Part shown: piece after piece, positions 5,393 through 7,902 of the stretch
Layout: each line of letters begins with the position of its first letter
Numbering within the stretch: position 1 is the first letter of the stretch
Source: Rubrobacteraceae bacterium
Lineage (GTDB): Bacteria > Actinomycetota > Rubrobacteria > Rubrobacterales > Rubrobacteraceae
Length of the DNA: 7,902 nucleotides
Reading direction: 5' to 3'
Assembly (NCBI GenBank): GCA_029240775.1
Contig: JARDZQ010000057.1
Coordinates: forward strand, 1-7,902
Made by a program: the position numbers and the translations under genes
The notes under the pieces: model-generated
What the model was told of the DNA's origin: nothing
Seen by the model: only the letters and a program-made list of their open reading frames with translations
The model's database searches: none

Positions 5393-5752
5393 CTAGCGGG
5401 ACGACTTTTCGGGCTCGGGGAGACGGCCCAGTACGGCGCGCAGGCCGAAGTCGCCTGGCAGGTCGGAGGTGAAGCGGCGCATGCCCAGGGTTCTGCGCAC
5501 GTCGATGGTAACCTCGCGTCCGGCCAGGTGCGGGAAGATCGCGCGGGCGGCGTAGATCGGCGCTTCACCCTTGAGGTGCACGAGGCCCTTGCGGGCTCTG
5601 GCCCTCTCCTCCTTCATCGGGTAGAGGCTCATCTCCCCGGCTCCGGCGCAGCAGAGCGCCACGCGGTGCCAGTCGAGGACGAGAGCCTCGTCCGGTCTCA
5701 GAAGCTCCTGCGCCGAAGGGCTCAGGCGCACATCGAAGCCGTAGCGGTCCAT
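5393..5752 (-). CDS. Hypothetical 119-residue protein
   Basis: I do not recognise this family. The product is soluble with no signal peptide or membrane helix. It has two adjacent Cys in VALCCAGAGEMSLYP at about residues 32-46, a basic segment EERARARKG, a likely beta-rich middle, and a conserved-looking REVTIDVRRTLGMRRF stretch before a polar end. Amino-acid composition is that of a real protein, and codon-position GC fits the neighbours. Translation from ATG at 5752 is the longest option; no strong ribosome binding site is visible, so the start is uncertain. It follows the aldo/keto reductase gene by 28 bp on the same strand and could be its operon partner, but nothing in the sequence links it functionally to that enzyme or to the sulfur cluster beyond it. 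Confidence 0.65.
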   Translation of the reverse strand: MDRYGFDVRLSPSAQELLRPDEALVLDWHRVALCCAGAGEMSLYPMKEERARARKGLVHLKGEAPIYAARAIFPHLAGREVTIDVRRTLGMRRFTSDLPGDFGLRAVLGRLPEPEKSSR

Positions 5753-5780
5753 GCGATCAGTCTACCAAACACGGCGGGGT

Positions 5781-6779
5781 CTAGACCCGCTGCATCTCCC
5801 GGATCATGCGGTAAGGGTAGACCTCCTCTATAGCGCTCGCGCTGCTGAGTCGCGCGACCTGCTCTTCGCTCAGCTTCCAGCTCGCGGCGCCGAGGTTGTC
5901 CTCCAGCTGCTCCATGCGTCTGGCGCCTATGACCGGGGCCGTGATGCCCTGCTGCCTCAGGAGCCAGTTGAGGGAGATCTGAGAGTAAGACTTGCCGGTC
6001 TCCTCGGAGATCCCGCCTACCGCGTCCAGCGTGCGCCAGTTGCGCTTGACGTTGCGCTTGTGCCAGGCCTCCTCGAACTCGTCAGGGACGCCCGCTATGC
6101 GCGAGCCCTCGGGCGGCTTCTGGCCGCGCCGGTACTTGCCGGAGAGGAAGCCGCCACCGAGCGGTCCCCACGGGATGATGCCGACGCCCTCCTCCCGGCA
6201 GGCCGGAAGTACCTCGCGCTATATGTTTCTCTCCACGAGCGAGTACTGTGGCTGCAGGCTCACGACCCTCTCGAAACCACGGAGCTCGCTCACGTACAGC
6301 GCCTTCATCAGCTGCCAGCCCGTGAAGTTCGAGACCCCGACGTAGCGGACCTTTCCCTGCCGCACCAGGTCCGTGAGCGCCGAGAGCGTCTCTTCGAGTG
6401 GGGTAGCGGCGTCCCAGGCGTGGACCTGGTAGAGGTCGATATAGTCGGTGCCGAGGCGCCCGAGGCTCGCGTCGCAGCCCGAGATGATGTGCTTGCGCGA
6501 GAGGCCGACATCGTTCGGGCCTTCGCCCATCGGGAAGCGGACCTTCGTGGCTAGCACGACGTCGTCGCGGCTGACGACTTTCAGGGCGCGGCCTACTATC
6601 TCCTCGGAGGCGCCCTGCTCGTAGACATCGGCGGTGTCTATAAAGTTGCCGCCGGCTTCGAAGAAGCGGTGGATCATGGCCCTCGAGCCATCCACGTCCA
6701 GCTCGCGACCGAACGTCATCGTCCCGAGGCACAGCTCGGAGACCATCAGCCCCGTGGTGCCCAGTCGTCTGTATTCCAT
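5781..6779 (-). pseudogene. Aldo/keto reductase interrupted by an amber codon
   Basis: Read through, the frame is 332 codons, a normal aldo/keto reductase. It starts MEYRRLGTTGLMVSELCLG and has the catalytic tetrad at Asp48, Tyr53 (DTADVY), Lys79 (LATKVRF) and His120 (YQVHAWD). Then come VRYVGVSNF, SLQPQYSLVERNI, IIPWGPLGGGFLSGKY, and the NADPH-binding GARRMEQLEDN near the C-terminus. Codon 187 is TAG (6221-6219), immediately after ERNI and before REVLPACREEG, where relatives have Glu. A single GAG-to-TAG change explains it. The truncated 186-residue product would lack half the barrel and the cofactor site, so it should be inactive unless the amber is read through. The natural end is also TAG (5783-5781). 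The start is supported by GAGAGGAG 4 nt before ATG. The substrate is unknown; these are cytosolic NADPH-dependent carbonyl reductases. Confidence 0.85.
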
Positions 6780-6809
6780 GCGACTCCTCTCCGGGCCGTC
6801 GAAGGGTCC

Positions 6810-6818
6810 ACTTTAGCA
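6810..6818 (-). promoter_or_regulatory. Possible extended -10 promoter for the aldo/keto reductase
   Basis: The minus strand reads TGCTAAAGT, an extended -10 (TG-N-TAAAGT) about 30 bp before the ATG, leaving a short leader that includes the ribosome binding site. I see no good -35, so the call is weak. Confidence 0.25.
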
Positions 6819-6892
6819 CCACAAGACAGAAAGGTAGCCCGGCGCGGGCCGGCTTGGTACGATAGAGACGACCGAGATCTGGAGGGCGGTCG

Positions 6893-7902
6893 ATGCAGGT
6901 ATCGAACGTAGGCGGACTGCGCGCTCCGCGCGGGCTACGTGTTGCCTTCGTGGTGGCGCTGGCTTGCTGGGCTGTGGGCGTCGTCGTCTACGCCGCGCTC
7001 CCGGAGGGCTCGACGGCGCGCTACGTCGCGGCGAGCGCGCTCTACTACGCGGCGGTAGGTTTCGCGCTGGTGTGTTCGGTGCGGACCGCCTCGGGCGTCC
7101 GGGGGAGGGAGCGGCTTTTCTGGGGGTTACTCGCCGCAGGGCTGCTCGCCGGCCTGGTCGGAGACCTGGGCTGGGGTGCGCTCCAGAGGTCCGCGTTCGC
7201 GGCGCAAGACCTCTCTTACCACCACGCCGCCTACCTTGTCTTCTACCTCTTCTTCGTCTGCGCCATGCTAATCCTGGTCAACTCTACGACCAAGGGGGGC
7301 ACCTTCGTCGTCCTCCTCGATTCCCTCGGGATCATGATCTCGACCGGGATCCTGGTCTGGTACTTCTTCCTGGGAAGGATGGTCGCGGAGGCCGGTCCCT
7401 CGTGGGCCGTCCTCGCGGTCCTCTCGTGGCCTCTGTTCGACGTGGCGCTCCTCTTCCTGGGCCTCGTGGTCTTTACCACCGCCAGCAGACCCCCCTTCGT
7501 CGGGTTCCTGATGGCAGGGTTCGTGGCGTTCGTGCTCGCCGACGGCTGGTACCTCGGGGTCCGTTCCGGTGGCTCGTACGGAGCCGTGGGGTGGCCCGAT
7601 CTCTTCTGGGCTCTGGGCTTCGTCTTCGTGGGCCTCGCGGCGTTCAGGGCCGTCCCCATGAACACGACCAGACAGCGCATAGGGCCGTGGAGGGTCTTCG
7701 CCTTCTGGCTTGGCCCGCTCTCGCCCGCGATCCAGCTCTCAGTCGTGCTAGTGTGGGGGGCGGCGCACCCTCCGCTGCCGGCCTACGTCTCCTATGGCGG
7801 CGCGATCCTCTTCCTCTACCTGGCCCTGCGCATCGCGGTGATCTCCTTCGTCAACCGGCGCCTGAACCGGGAGCAGGAGGCGGCGGCGCGCAAGGTGGAG
7901 CA
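6893..7902 (+). CDS. Membrane sensor N-terminus of a signalling protein, cut by the window end
   Basis: ATG at 6893 follows GGAGG (6881-6885) with a 7-nt spacer and opens a frame that has not stopped at the last base (336 complete codons). The product has a short basic N-terminus, then about ten hydrophobic segments at roughly residues 16-35, 46-63, 74-96, 109-130, 138-160, 171-194, 201-222, 233-252, 268-290 and 299-319. Several carry acidic or aromatic residues (DLGWG, LFDVALL, LADGWYLG) that could line a ligand or cofactor pocket. From residue 320 it changes to NRRLNREQEAAARKVE, a helical linker of the kind that leads from a membrane sensor into a GGDEF/EAL or histidine kinase output domain. 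The output domain lies outside, so whether it makes c-di-GMP or phosphorylates a partner cannot be decided. It is divergent from the aldo/keto reductase gene, with 113 bp between starts. Confidence 0.75.
   Translation, partial: MQVSNVGGLRAPRGLRVAFVVALACWAVGVVVYAALPEGSTARYVAASALYYAAVGFALVCSVRTASGVRGRERLFWGLLAAGLLAGLVGDLGWGALQRSAFAAQDLSYHHAAYLVFYLFFVCAMLILVNSTTKGGTFVVLLDSLGIMISTGILVWYFFLGRMVAEAGPSWAVLAVLSWPLFDVALLFLGLVVFTTASRPPFVGFLMAGFVAFVLADGWYLGVRSGGSYGAVGWPDLFWALGFVFVGLAAFRAVPMNTTRQRIGPWRVFAFWLGPLSPAIQLSVVLVWGAAHPPLPAYVSYGGAILFLYLALRIAVISFVNRRLNREQEAAARKVE

Noticed and set aside
5751..6554. Plus-strand 267-codon open frame opposite the aldo/keto reductase
   Set aside because: Composition is Leu/Arg/Ala/Asp rich as expected of an antisense shadow, and the minus strand carries clear family motifs through the same region.
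6082..6822. Minus-strand 246-codon frame overlapping the aldo/keto reductase
   Set aside because: It is the same-strand out-of-frame reading, highly Arg/Pro rich; it does not bridge the amber codon with meaningful sequence.
7243..7680. Minus-strand 145-codon frame opposite the sensor gene
   Set aside because: It is antisense to a continuous membrane-protein frame that has a good ribosome binding site; Arg/Thr/Pro rich with no domain.

Overview
The window is high-GC DNA from what looks like a Rubrobacter-type actinobacterium. This rests on codon use, the style of the membrane proteins and regulators, and my memory of related protein families; no rRNA or other phylogenetic marker is present. 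Genes are densely packed on both strands. I see no tRNA, rRNA, CRISPR array or complete insertion sequence.

Layout. (1) Positions 1-1941, plus strand: two polytopic membrane protein genes, an unrecognised six-helix protein and a CPBP-family intramembrane protease. (2) Positions about 1974-2246, plus strand: a C-terminal scrap of a lipase-like alpha/beta hydrolase containing a 26-bp near-perfect palindrome. (3) Positions 5300-2243, minus strand: a sulfur-handling cluster, read in the order promoter/operator, ArsR-type repressor, rhodanese, a possible 20-codon ORF, TusA-like protein, DsrE-like protein, a 39-aa protein and an MFS transporter. The transporter stop codon overlaps the lipase-scrap stop codon in a shared CTAG. 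(4) Positions 6779-5393, minus strand: an aldo/keto reductase with an in-frame amber codon, followed by an unrecognised 119-aa protein. (5) Position 6893 to the window end, plus strand: the multi-helix membrane sensor region of a protein whose output domain lies beyond the window.

How the cluster probably works (inference). An ArsR repressor binds an 11-2-11 dyad lying over its own -10 region and transcription start. It would control rhodanese, TusA and DsrE, proteins that pass sulfane sulfur along cysteine thiols, together with a membrane exporter or importer. This is the usual shape of a reactive-sulfur or thiosulfate response module.

The main observation is that the DsrE-like gene has an in-frame TGA exactly where the family usually has the first Cys of a CGSC motif. 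The conserved C-terminal 39 residues continue in frame to a normal end. An 8-bp stem with a 5-nt loop begins 10 nt after the TGA. This fits a selenocysteine (UGSC) protein with a bacterial SECIS. The competing explanation is gene decay. Within the same 4.5 kb, the usual ArsR-rhodanese fusion is split by a two-base expansion of an AG tract, the best-placed TusA start codon reads ATC, and the aldo/keto reductase carries GAG-to-TAG. Either this locus is eroding, the assembly has errors, or some of these are real recoding or translation-coupling events.
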